A stretch of DNA of 64,000 bases, from NCBI RefSeq assembly GCF_019279795.1, contig NC_056733.1:1111274069-1111338068 (forward strand). The letters are read 5' to 3'. A program made the translations under genes and the position numbers. This stretch comes from Protopterus annectens (Eukaryota; Chordata; Ceratodontiformes; Protopteridae). The first letter of the stretch is position 1. Each line of letters opens with the position of its first letter. Below are positions 55,686 through 64,000 of the stretch, in pieces. The notes under the pieces are model-generated. The model was not told where the DNA came from. It did no database searches and was given only the letters and a program-made list of their open reading frames with translations.

Positions 55686-57089
55686 TTATGAAAGCGTTTC
55701 ACTCTTCAACAGTTCTTCAATTTCAGTACTTTGATATAAAGTTTCAGAAACTGACATGTCTATAAAATCTTTGATTAATTTTTTCATGGAAGGAATACCA
55801 CAACAAATGCATGCTCCTAATAGGAGTAATCCCACACAAATGGCAATCAGGATGTTCATTAGGATGGAACCCCACCCCCCAAACAAGTTCTGGAAAAAGT
55901 CCGTCAGAGGGTTTGGGCCTGGTTTGGTCATGGCCGACACTTGCTGGATCACCTCAAGATGATCGTTTATCTCATGCTGGTTGTCAGGAATATACGAACA
56001 GCACTCATCTTTGATTAAAGTGCATGTACCACCTTTCGCCACTAGGGTGAAGTCGAGAGCCATGCGGTTTTGAAGCACCACAGTTCTCATAGCGTTTAGT
56101 TCATCAGTCACTAATTCGAGAGCAGAAAAAGTTGCATTGCTCATAACTTCGAAAAGTTTGGACAGTTTTCTCAGTTCCCAAATTGATTTTACTGCGCCAT
56201 ATGCAGGGGCTATGCCTGCCCATGATATAATAGTGTCACTCAAGTCCATGTGTGTTAGTTTATCTTTGTTCTTCACGGAATTATGGTTTCTCCATCCTGC
56301 TTCGATTCGTCCCATTGGATTCTCAGGTCTCTTGATTGGATTTCCAGGTTTACTGCTGACCTCTCTGACGTTTCGAATTTTCCCTCGAGGCAAAGCTGCA
56401 GTGTGTCGTATGGCCGGAACCAGGTAACCCAAAAAACAACTGCCGGACCAATTCTCAGGTAGCCATTTGTATGTCTTTTTCCCACAAACAAAATAACAAT
56501 TCTCTACTTTAGTATTGATATATATTTGCCCTGCATGAAACATTTTCTTATCTATGATAGAAAGTTGCTTCAAAAGAACAGGATTATGCTGTATTTCACT
56601 AACAGTTTTTTGCATTTTCTCAAGATATGAGTCATAGTTTGCATCACAAATGGTTTCTGCCTTATTAGCCTTAATATAACATTTATAAGAAACAGTCACA
56701 TTGCAATTGCTCCAACCCACCTGAATAGTGTCATTTTTATAAAAACATACAATTCCTTTTTGTGTAACAGGTAGGTACAATGCTATTTTGTCTTGTGATT
56801 TCACAGGTGTAGTATCAAAAATCAAATTTTCCCAGGTCTCATTGACCCCTAGGGGGACAGCAGTCATTAATAATCCCCCGTATGCTGTTGGTATAGCTGT
56901 GCAAATCCAGCAGTTCGAAACATTAAAAGTCTCAGCATACACATATTTAATTGCTTGGTAAGTGTTAAAGTTTGGATGCCAGTCTATGAGTAACACATCA
57001 CGTTTGTTCAGTTCAACTCGTGTGGCTGAAAAAAGGAAAGGCCACAGCAAAAAGATCATTGTTATCAGTATAGCTAACAGGATGATCAT
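55686..57089 (-). CDS. Retroviral envelope, full open frame
   Basis: An uninterrupted frame of 467 codons. Residues 1-22 are a hydrophobic signal-like segment. CWIC at 60-63 is the surface-subunit CXXC motif, and C356-x6-C363-C364 is the matching motif in the transmembrane subunit, as in gamma-type envelopes where the two subunits are disulfide-linked. A hydrophobic anchor spans about 409-430, followed by a cytoplasmic tail of about 37 residues. A basic stretch around 235-262 could hold the subunit junction, but no standard R-x-K/R-R site is obvious. Length is short for the class, chiefly in the surface subunit. It starts 32 bp after the end of integrase and ends about 100 bp before the 3' LTR. 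Whether it is expressed is unknown. Confidence 0.88.
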   Translation of the reverse strand: MIILLAILITMIFLLWPFLFSATRVELNKRDVLLIDWHPNFNTYQAIKYVYAETFNVSNCWICTAIPTAYGGLLMTAVPLGVNETWENLIFDTTPVKSQDKIALYLPVTQKGIVCFYKNDTIQVGWSNCNVTVSYKCYIKANKAETICDANYDSYLEKMQKTVSEIQHNPVLLKQLSIIDKKMFHAGQIYINTKVENCYFVCGKKTYKWLPENWSGSCFLGYLVPAIRHTAALPRGKIRNVREVSSKPGNPIKRPENPMGRIEAGWRNHNSVKNKDKLTHMDLSDTIISWAGIAPAYGAVKSIWELRKLSKLFEVMSNATFSALELVTDELNAMRTVVLQNRMALDFTLVAKGGTCTLIKDECCSYIPDNQHEINDHLEVIQQVSAMTKPGPNPLTDFFQNLFGGWGSILMNILIAICVGLLLLGACICCGIPSMKKLIKDFIDMSVSETLYQSTEIEELLKSETLS

Positions 57090-57121
57090 GCAATTTTTCT
57101 GAGGTTGTTCTGCATCCCTGT

Positions 57122-58180
57122 TTACTCTATACCTGGTAATTTTTGTTCTCGTTGTATAACAGTAACAAGGTTTTTGTCCAGTTCAAAGTTCTTGACCAGT
57201 TTGCAGTGTGTCAAATGGATCCAGGACACACGTTCAGCTATCTTGACTGCAGTGAGTGTTGCCAGCAAAACTTGGAATGGTCCTTCCCACTTCGGAGAAC
57301 TCCAATTTCTTTTCTTCACGACCTTCACCCAGATCCACGACCCTGGTTGTACTACTGCTTCTGATGGTCTGGTCTGCTCTTTATCTGAAACAGAATTTAA
57401 CTGCAGAAGTTGTTTGCTATTCAAAAGTCGCCTCATATACTCTGCAAGTGAACTGTCAGCCTCCTGGTCTGCAGGCATGAGAGGTTTCCACTGAGGTATA
57501 TAATATGCCCTCCCAAACATTATTTCAAAAGGAGTTAACCCCTTTGCATTTGGAACAGTTCTCATGCTCAACAATGCCAGAGGCAGACAGTGCACCCAGT
57601 TCTTCTGTGTCTCGCTAATCAATTTCCTAAGTTTGTTTTTCAAAACCCCATTATGCCTCTCTACTAATCCTGCGGATTGGGGGTGGTATGCACAATGGTT
57701 CTTTAAAGAAATTCCGAAATATCGACTCAACTGTTGTATGGTTTGATTCACAAAATGTGTGCCATTGTTACTGTAGATCTTTTCCGGTATGCCAAATCTA
57801 GGAATAATTTCTTTAACGAGGAGTTTTGCAACAGTAGCTGCATCTGGATTTTTGGTCGGAAAAGCCCCCACCCATTTGGAAAACATATCTATAATGACAA
57901 GACAGTACTTTTTATTTTCGCATTTGTTTAGTTCTATGAAATCCATACAAATAGTATGGAACGGGTACGGTGGTGTAGGGAAACTCCATTGCTTAGGCTT
58001 CAGTGCCCCCTGTGCATGATGCCTGTTACAAACATGGCATGCTACACAAATTTTTTTTGTGTAGTTTGTAAATCCATACGTTGTAAACACTCGATTCACT
58101 AACTGTATAATCCCCCCTGGTGAGACATGGCACTGCCCATGGCTCAACAAAGCTGCATATCTAAACAAGTTAGATGGCAA
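57122..58180 (-). CDS. Retroviral integrase (open, with altered active site)
   Basis: 352 open codons. The N-terminal HHCC zinc site is SHGQCHVS (H-x3-H) with CVACHVC (C-x2-C) some 30 residues later. The core has the first acidic block ICMDFIEL, then KIYSNNGTHF, in which the position of the second catalytic Asp is Asn. The Glu block HPQSAGLVERHNG is intact. A GPY/F-like WEGPFQVLLATL lies near the C-terminus. The frame is the end of the pol polyprotein; the Met at 58180 is internal. The integrase removes two bases from each viral DNA end and joins them to host DNA. The Asn would be expected to abolish this in the present copy. Confidence 0.87.
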   Translation of the reverse strand: MPSNLFRYAALLSHGQCHVSPGGIIQLVNRVFTTYGFTNYTKKICVACHVCNRHHAQGALKPKQWSFPTPPYPFHTICMDFIELNKCENKKYCLVIIDMFSKWVGAFPTKNPDAATVAKLLVKEIIPRFGIPEKIYSNNGTHFVNQTIQQLSRYFGISLKNHCAYHPQSAGLVERHNGVLKNKLRKLISETQKNWVHCLPLALLSMRTVPNAKGLTPFEIMFGRAYYIPQWKPLMPADQEADSSLAEYMRRLLNSKQLLQLNSVSDKEQTRPSEAVVQPGSWIWVKVVKKRNWSSPKWEGPFQVLLATLTAVKIAERVSWIHLTHCKLVKNFELDKNLVTVIQREQKLPGIE

Positions 58181-58199
58181 AATCGGTTTTCCTTCCTAG

Positions 58200-59187
58200 G
58201 AGATGTACAGCCCCTTATCAAGAATTGCTCCTCATTTTACCCATTTCTGTTTCTCTATGTTCATAGTAAGTGTCTGCATTGGTTTTAACATTTCTAAATC
58301 TAAAATCTCAGAAGGTTGTAATTCCTCACTCAAAAGAAAAAACTTCTGAAGCTGTAGCTGCCTGCTTTGCAGCTGTGTCAGCTCTCGCATTACCTTTTGA
58401 AATCCTATCCTGTTGCTTGGTAGTGAGCTACGCATTTACAAATAGCTACTTTCTGAGGTAACTGAATAGATTCTAACAAATCCAAAATAAACTGCGCATG
58501 ATTAATCGGTTTGCCAGTAGATGCTATCATTCCTCTATTTTTCCACTGTTGCGCAAAAACATGTACAGTAGAGAAAGCGTAGTGGCTATCAGTAAAAATA
58601 TTTACACATTTACCCGTTGCTAAGGTACATGCTCATGTCAAGGCAATCAATTCTGCTGCTTGTGCAGATAAGTTGTGTGGTAAAAACTTTGCTTCTAAAA
58701 TCTCAGTATCAGAAACTACTGCATACCCTACTAGGTTCCGCCCTGTAGGACCCTTTTTACATGAGCCGTCCACATAGTATGTCACCTCGGCATCATCCAA
58801 GGGAACATCCGTGAGATCTTTTCTAGGTAATGTATTTTGCTCAATCTCCTGCAGGCAGCAGTGTGGTATGCCATCTGCAGTGGTTGGGAGCAAGGTTGAC
58901 GGATTCAAAGTTATGCATCATTCAATTGTCATATGAGGTTGGCTCAACAGTGTAGTCATACAGGAAAGATGTCTAGCAGGAGAAAGATATGCTACTTTTT
59001 CTTGCAGTAAAATAATCGCGACTGCATGAGGCACTCTCAATGTGAGAGGGTGGAACAACACTACTGAGGCTGAAGCCTGTACTGCCATTGCAGCTGCGAC
59101 TACTGCTTGTACACAGTGGGGCAAGGATCGTGCCACTGGGTCTAGCTGTGATGAATAGTAAGCTATGGGGCTTTGCTTGTCCCCATG
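58200..59187 (-). pseudogene. Retroviral RNase H region of pol (several stops)
   Basis: The frame continues from RT with stops at 59188-59190 (TAA), 58918-58920 (TGA) and 58633-58635 (TGA) and a frameshift near 58395. Recognisable blocks are YYVDGSC (first catalytic Asp, about 58775), SAQAAELIALT (Glu, about 58662-58636), FTDSHYAF (Asp, about 58595) and GNARADTAAK (about 58395-58370). Between stops the sequence is well kept, which suits recent inactivation. Confidence 0.8.
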
Positions 59188-60290
59188 TTACTGTGTTAAC
59201 ACTGATGTCATATAGCCTTGTTTACAATCTACAGTTTGGAAAAAACGCTTATGATAGTTCGATAATCCTAAAACTAATGAAGATGCTATCAATTGCTTCA
59301 GTTTGCAGAAAGCTGATTCTGCTTCTGGTGTCCATTGTAATAAATTTTGTGCTGCCATAGGTTTTTTGTATATCAAGTTGGTCAGTGGAGCTGACTCCAA
59401 GGCATAGTTTGGAATCCAACTCCGACAAAATTAGTCATACCTAGGAAGGACATCATTTCCTTCTTGGTAGTCGGTTTGGGTGCTTGTAAGATTGCTATTT
59501 TCCTGACTTCATCTAATATTCTGCCTTTGGATATTACATATACCAGATATTTAACCTGCTTTTTCCAAAGCTGCAGTTTGTTTTTGTTTACTTTGTGTCC
59601 TTGAGTGGCTAAAAATTGTAGTAATACTATGGTATCTTCTCTGCATTCTTGCTGGGTGGGGGCTGCCAGCAGAATGTCATCTACATAAAGTAAAATCTGG
59701 CTGCCTCTCGGTGGGATAAATCCCGCCAAGTTACTTGCCATTTCCTGTGCGAATATTGTTGTGCTCTCACAATATCCCTGTGGTAGTCACGTGTATGTAT
59801 ACCTTTTCCCCTGAAATGTAAATGCAAACCAATGTTGGCTGTCAGGGTGTATTGGTATTGAGAAAAATGCATTGCTAATATCTACCACAGAAAAATACTT
59901 CTGTTGAGGTTTTAAATCATTCAATAAGGTGTGTGGATCTGGCACTGTAGGCGCTCTAGGTATTACTGTGTCATTTACAGCTTGTAAATCTTGGACCATA
60001 CGCCATTCTCCATTTGCTTTTCTAACAGAAAATAAGGGTGTGTTACATGGTGAATCGGGAGATTCTACCAGTACTCCTTCCTTAAGTAAAGCTGCTATTA
60101 TAGGTTTGATTCCTACCTCTGCATCTTTTCTTAAGGGATATTGTCTCTTCTGTGGTCTGAATGCTGATGTTGGCGTGATAGTAACTGGTCCCGCTGTACG
60201 AATAAGTCCTACATCTGATTTTCCTGTTGACCAGAGAGTTTCTGGCATGCCTCGTAAGGCTTTTTCTTCTTCCTCTAGTAAGAGTGCTAC
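59188..60290 (-). pseudogene. Retroviral reverse transcriptase (interrupted)
   Basis: Fingers and palm are read in one frame from 60290: QYPLRKDAEVGIKPIIAALL, then EWRMVQDLQAVND, and SVVDISNAFFSIPIH (motif A with Asp). A TGA at 59787-59789 interrupts just after the KRYTYT block. The frame resumes with the LPQGY-type motif and the active-site LLYVDDILL (YVDD at 59687-59676). A one-base deletion near 59430 shifts the frame before the thumb and connection. The YVDD box is intact. Class I retroviral RT is the best match. Confidence 0.85.
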
Positions 60291-61175
60291 TCAGCTGTCC
60301 TCACTTGCCTGCAAGTGTACAGCTGGGTGTGTCTGTGTTATCCAATTCAACTTCTGCTTTTGTACTCCCTGTTCTGAAAGTTCTAATTCTGTCTTCTTTT
60401 CCCACCTTGTGACTTTTTTTCCTAGGTCTGCCCACTTCACATTCTTGTTCTTAGTTAAACTGACATGTGGTAGTCGATTAGATTTATAAAGTGCTAGGAA
60501 TTCCTGGGGTAATGAACAGCTAACTACACTGTTCCCTTCTGTGTCCCAGTACAGATTACGCAATACCAATCTGTTAGCATGGTTTCTAAACAGTTCTTGC
60601 TCATATTCTTTATCAGGTCCTGGTGTGCTACAGTAATATAGAGTACAATGCAACAAATGCTGTTTATCAGTGTCTAGGGAAGGGGACTTACTGATGGCTA
60701 CGTTCATCAGTTCTTCAGTTACTGCCCCTGGACCAGTTGTAACCAAGCCCTGGCTGTACCAATAAAATGTTTCACTCTCCGGTCGCACTACAAAAGTATC
60801 CATTTGTCGCTGTGCTTCCATACCCTGCATGGTTGGAACTACTGCTATGCCAAATATCTGCATAAGGTCTCTGCCCAAAAGATTTACTGGGCATTTTGCA
60901 GAAACAACAATTTTGCTCTTCTGGGTCATCCCTGAAACAGGGTCAGTTATTGCTATGTTATGGGAGAGTGGCTCCCGATACAACTGTCCATTAACTGCTT
61001 TCACTAATATATAATCAAGTGATTCTGAATTTTCTGGTAGTTTGGAAGGATGTATCAGGGTTCGCGATGCCCCTGAGTCACACAGAAATTTAACTTCCCT
61101 CCCCTCTACCAGAAGTGTAACTTCTGGTTTTGTGTCTGCTAAGTAGAGCTCTAGGCTCAATAATACTAAATCCAA
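60291..61175 (-). CDS. Retroviral protease and pol N-terminus
   Basis: 294 open codons. The aspartic protease active site LCDSGASRT lies at residues 31-39 with D-S-G at 33-35. NLLGRDLM (98-105) is the conserved G-R/K-D/N-x-L block near the end of the domain. The rest leads towards RT and includes KNKNVKWADLGKKV. A TGA at 60291-60293 ends it, and the same frame continues into RT, so protease and RT were one polyprotein. Retropepsins act as dimers and cleave Gag and Gag-Pol. Confidence 0.85.
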   Translation of the reverse strand: MDLVLLSLELYLADTKPEVTLLVEGREVKFLCDSGASRTLIHPSKLPENSESLDYILVKAVNGQLYREPLSHNIAITDPVSGMTQKSKIVVSAKCPVNLLGRDLMQIFGIAVVPTMQGMEAQRQMDTFVVRPESETFYWYSQGLVTTGPGAVTEELMNVAISKSPSLDTDKQHLLHCTLYYCSTPGPDKEYEQELFRNHANRLVLRNLYWDTEGNSVVSCSLPQEFLALYKSNRLPHVSLTKNKNVKWADLGKKVTRWEKKTELELSEQGVQKQKLNWITQTHPAVHLQASEDS

Positions 61176-61358
61176 AATTTCATTTTATTCATTATCTGTG
61201 ATTTCTTGCACATCCTCTATTTCTTCTATCACATCCTCTGCTCCCTCTATCACATTCACATTTGTCTCTCCTTGGTTATTTCTTTCTAGTGATTCCTGAC
61301 TACCATACAGTCAGTCCTCACCCTCCTTATCTTCCGTGGCTACCTTCCTATTTTGCTT

Positions 61359-62731
61359 GCAATCCCTTGCCAAATGTCCCTTTTTCCCGCATTTAAAACA
61401 TTCACCCCTTTTCTTTCTCTCTTCTAACTCCTCTGATCGCTTATCAGATTGTTTGTTTCCCTGGGCATTTTTCTTGCCCTTTTTCCCCTGGACTGTACTA
61501 CAAAGACTTCCGCTCCATCTTCTACTGCAAATACTTGGGTTTTCTTTTTCTTTTTGCTATTAAAATGCCTTTCGGCATGTCTTGCATATTCAAGTAATGA
61601 CTGTAATCTACTTGTACGGTGATCTACCATGTGCTTTGTAATAAAACTACTAATGGGTGCAATACTACCTTTCAAAAATGCATTCTTTAGCTGCTGCTCA
61701 TATGGGGAATCATGTGTTTGGTCTTCAGATACCTGCATTCCACAATGGTTATTAAAACATTCTAATAATCTAGCATAATATCTATCAACAGTTTCACCTC
61801 CTTGTTGGATGCATTGATTAATGCAAGTCCAGTCAGCCCTAGGCTTCCATTTCTCAGAGATTCGGTCTGTCAGACATTTCACTCTCTTATCCAGCTCTGC
61901 GTTACTATGTGGGAGTGGCTTATGTTCTGCGTCACAGGGATTCCAGTTGCCACTAATCATGTGCCAATCTGGACCTATGATTTGTCTGACTACTTTCTCT
62001 ACTTCTTCTCCATTTAAATGGTAACTTAACCTCATGCCCTGTAAGTCTTCTAAGAATTTTCTAAAATTAACTTTTGGATGGGGAATTCCCTCTGTGGCCT
62101 TCCGGATGTCCTCCAGTGTCCACGGTCTATATACTAGGAAAGTTGGGTCCTGCCCTTCCTGTCCTGCCTGAGGATTTGGTACTTTTATGAGTGGACATAT
62201 CTCTTCTTCGCTCATAGCCCGTGAATTTCCATTCATTTGGTATAACTCCATATCCCCCCTTGTTTTATGTGTTTGAGACCTAGTCTCGACAGGATCTCTG
62301 ACAAAGGGTTTTGGTTTCACAGGGACAGTTGGGTATAGTGGAGGTGGATCAGTCTGTCCACTCACTTCATACTCTGGTAAGGGAAGCGGAGGGGGCGGAG
62401 GGGTCAATGCTATTACCAAGTTATTGTCTTCTTTATCTAAAAACATTGCTTTTGAATTTTTTATCTTTTGTTCCCTGCGGTTTGCTTCCTCAAGCCACCT
62501 GTGTGCCTAGGGAATACCTAATTGACGTTGCTTTTTTACCTGACCTTTTGCGTTGGTTTTAAGCTGTTTGACAAGTTTGATAAGTGAAGGTTTTTCTAGT
62601 TTGCCATCAAATTTGTATTTATTAACCCATTTTGTATAGTACCTAACATTGTAGGCACATTGTATTTGCATATTTTTCGCGTTTTTGGTTAATGGCGGAT
62701 CTCGGGATCTTTTTGTGTACTTATTTCCCAT
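61359..62731 (-). pseudogene. Retroviral Gag (amber stop and frameshift)
   Basis: It starts MGNKYTKRSRD, with a Gly at position 2 that suits N-myristoylation. A TAG at 62507-62509 interrupts after 74 codons. The same frame continues through a proline-rich linker (PPPPPLPLPEYE) with a PPLYPTVP stretch, then the capsid region PWTLEDIRKATEGIPHPKVN and ISEKWKPRADWTCINQCI. Near 61490, in a G/A homopolymer region, the frame changes; the nucleocapsid knuckle C-x2-C-x4-H-x4-C (CFKCGKKGHLARDC, 61400-61359) is in the protease frame. PPLYP-type sequence could be a late-domain motif. Gag forms the virion shell and packages RNA. Confidence 0.84.
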
Positions 62732-63157
62732 GTTGTCTTAACTTAGTTAGAAAATGTTTCGTAAACCTTCTTATCACGTGGTACCACGATTTCTCTTATT
62801 CACAGTTTATCTAGAATAACTGCCTACCTATCCTGTTTCCCATATCTTTGACAAGACAGCAATCTTTTTTGTCCCTGATTTGTACAACGCAAATCTCTCT
62901 GACAAAAACAAATACTGTAACAAGTCCCTGATCTAAAACAGAGAAAAGGTAAATTCCTCCTTACCTGAGCTTCCGTGATTGACCGTCTCACTGATGGAAC
63001 CGTTGACTCGTCCTCCAATCGCAGATCAGAAACAGTGGCTGGCCTCTTTTGAACGACAATTCAGTCAGAGGTCTTTCAGAGCAGAAGAACCAATGTGGTC
63101 TCTTCTCCATACGGTTTCATGCTACCGGGCCCATCTGACCTGAGCTAGAGCGAGAGT
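62732..63157 (-). other. Retroviral leader between primer site and gag
   Basis: Untranslated region of about 430 bp with no long frame of its own. Packaging and splice-donor signals are expected here, but I cannot point to them with confidence. Confidence 0.5.
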
Positions 63158-63175
63158 TTCCGGTCCGAAGGACCA
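63158..63175 (-). promoter_or_regulatory. Candidate tRNA primer-binding site
   Basis: Three bases after the 5' LTR the minus strand reads TGGTCCTTCGGACCGGAA, which starts with the required TGG. The primer tRNA was not identified; the sequence is partly self-complementary (GGTCC/GGACC), which lowers certainty. Confidence 0.5.
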
Positions 63176-63178
63176 ATC

Positions 63179-63945
63179 TGTCAAAGGAAAAATTAACTTT
63201 AAAAAGATCAATACACGGCAGGTTCAGGTTAAGGCACTTTAATCTTGCAGCAAGGAGACAAAAACGTGCTCATACAGAGTTTGTCTAACTAAAATCAGGA
63301 AGTAAAACCATCTTTATACATTTTCTAACAAGACATTGCCTACCAAGCTGATGTAACAGATCACAAGTTCTTTCAATATTATTTCTCAGCAGCTGTTTGT
63401 CCATGATTTTCTGCTGGCATATCAAGTTTACAAAAAACTTCCTAAGAAAAACAATGTGGCCTTGATGATCACCGGTCAGATACAACTTTCTCACTATGCA
63501 ATGTTATCATTCAAGGTACTATGGCTAATTCGAGCACAAAGCAAGTACAGATTACAGTTCATTTCTTCAAGCAGTCTTTGTCTGATGTATCTCTTCTTTT
63601 CTGCAGCTGTGCATGTTCTCATAACATGAACAGGGCTGATTGTTCATATTTAATCACTTTATAGAAAACAGTATTGTTCTATTAATTCACTATTCATTCA
63701 TTTTCCTGACCTAGCAGATAATCACCTGCTTCTTAGTACATTTCCAAAAGGCATAAACATGAATTTTGCTGTGCTAGCAAATACTAGGTCAGAGAGCATC
63801 TTGCAATTAAAGAAAGCATACTGCAGTTTGAAAAAGCATCTTATAATTTCATACAGAATTAAGCTGTACATAAAATAGAATGAAATGTGTTAACCCTTTT
63901 AGCTTCTAATAAGCACTAAACATATACATTAATGCATCTTTTTCT

Positions 63946-63949
<4 letters not shown>
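63179..63949 (-). repeat. 5' LTR of endogenous retrovirus
   Basis: It is the same length as the 3' LTR (771 bp) and has the same ends. About 22 substitutions separate the two. The LTR should contain the promoter and polyadenylation signal. The outer end abuts an (AT)n tract. Confidence 0.93.

Positions 63950-64000
<51 letters not shown>
63950..64000. repeat. (AT)n microsatellite at window end
   Basis: About 22 AT units follow the LTR directly, then AAAATG; the sequence ends here. Confidence 0.95.

Larger units (their letters stand above)
54804..63949 (-). mobile_element. Class I (gamma/epsilon-like) endogenous retrovirus, full-length provirus
   Basis: Two 771-bp LTRs bracket gag, pro, pol and env on the minus strand. 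Zinc-knuckle Gag, a D-S-G protease, a YVDD RT, RNase H, HHCC integrase and an envelope with CWIC and C-x6-C-C motifs are all present in retroviral order. The single zinc knuckle, the style of the RT and integrase motifs and the covalent-type envelope point to the gamma/epsilon class, which is common in fish and amphibians. By eye the LTRs differ at about 22 sites without indels (near 97% identity), so the insertion is fairly recent. Gag and pol contain several stops and frameshifts, and no target duplication can be seen. Confidence 0.92.

Noticed and set aside
55686..57089. Envelope as a host-adopted gene in its own right
   Set aside because: It lies in place within a provirus between integrase and the 3' LTR, so the virus is the sufficient explanation; capture is kept only as a hypothesis.

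Overview
The window reads as intergenic DNA from a non-mammalian vertebrate with a large, repeat-rich genome. I see no conventional host protein-coding gene and no rRNA or functional tRNA gene. Nearly all protein-like sequence belongs to retroelements: CR1-like, L2-like and RTE-like LINEs, a Gmr1-type LTR element, a DIRS element and a class I (gamma/epsilon-like) endogenous retrovirus. Around these lie tRNA-derived SINEs, small DNA transposons and many simple repeats. The mixture, including fish-type SINEs, fits a lungfish, bichir or another large-genome fish, or possibly an amphibian. The species cannot be fixed from the sequence alone.

Layout. 1-16 kb is mostly unique A+T-rich DNA with CR1 (4.6-6.7 kb, minus) and L2-like (7.0-8.8 kb, plus) relics, SINEs, short tandem arrays and a hairpin-rich element at 14.2-14.6 kb. 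Some unique stretches (10.5-11.3 and 14.9-15.4 kb) look like possible conserved regulatory DNA. 17.2-18.6 kb is a decayed LINE ORF1-like region. 19.1-27.1 kb is a complete but broken Gmr1-like LTR retrotransposon whose integrase lies upstream of reverse transcriptase. It sits in an L2 tail and is itself split by a solo LTR that carries a SINE; target-site duplications bound all three inserts. 27.5-28.1 kb is a foldback palindrome set in an (AT)n tract. 28.3-30.8 kb is an L2-like LINE and 31.2-34.4 kb a CR1 LINE with an esterase ORF1, both on the minus strand. 36-44.4 kb holds smaller LINE, SINE and MITE fragments and tandem repeats in unique DNA.

45.3-50.8 kb is a minus-strand DIRS element with inverted terminal repeats and an internal region complementary to both ends. 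A 66-bp minisatellite (50.9-51.8 kb) then abuts an RTE-like LINE fragment (51.8-52.9 kb). 54.8-63.9 kb is a full-length minus-strand endogenous retrovirus with two 771-bp LTRs that differ at about 22 positions by eye. Its gag and pol are broken by stops and frameshifts, while the integrase and env frames are open. The window ends in an (AT)n run.

The elements are independent insertions, not a pathway. Their interest lies in insertion order, in the SINE/LINE tail sharing, in the unusual pol order of the Gmr1-like element, and in the DIRS end-splint structure.
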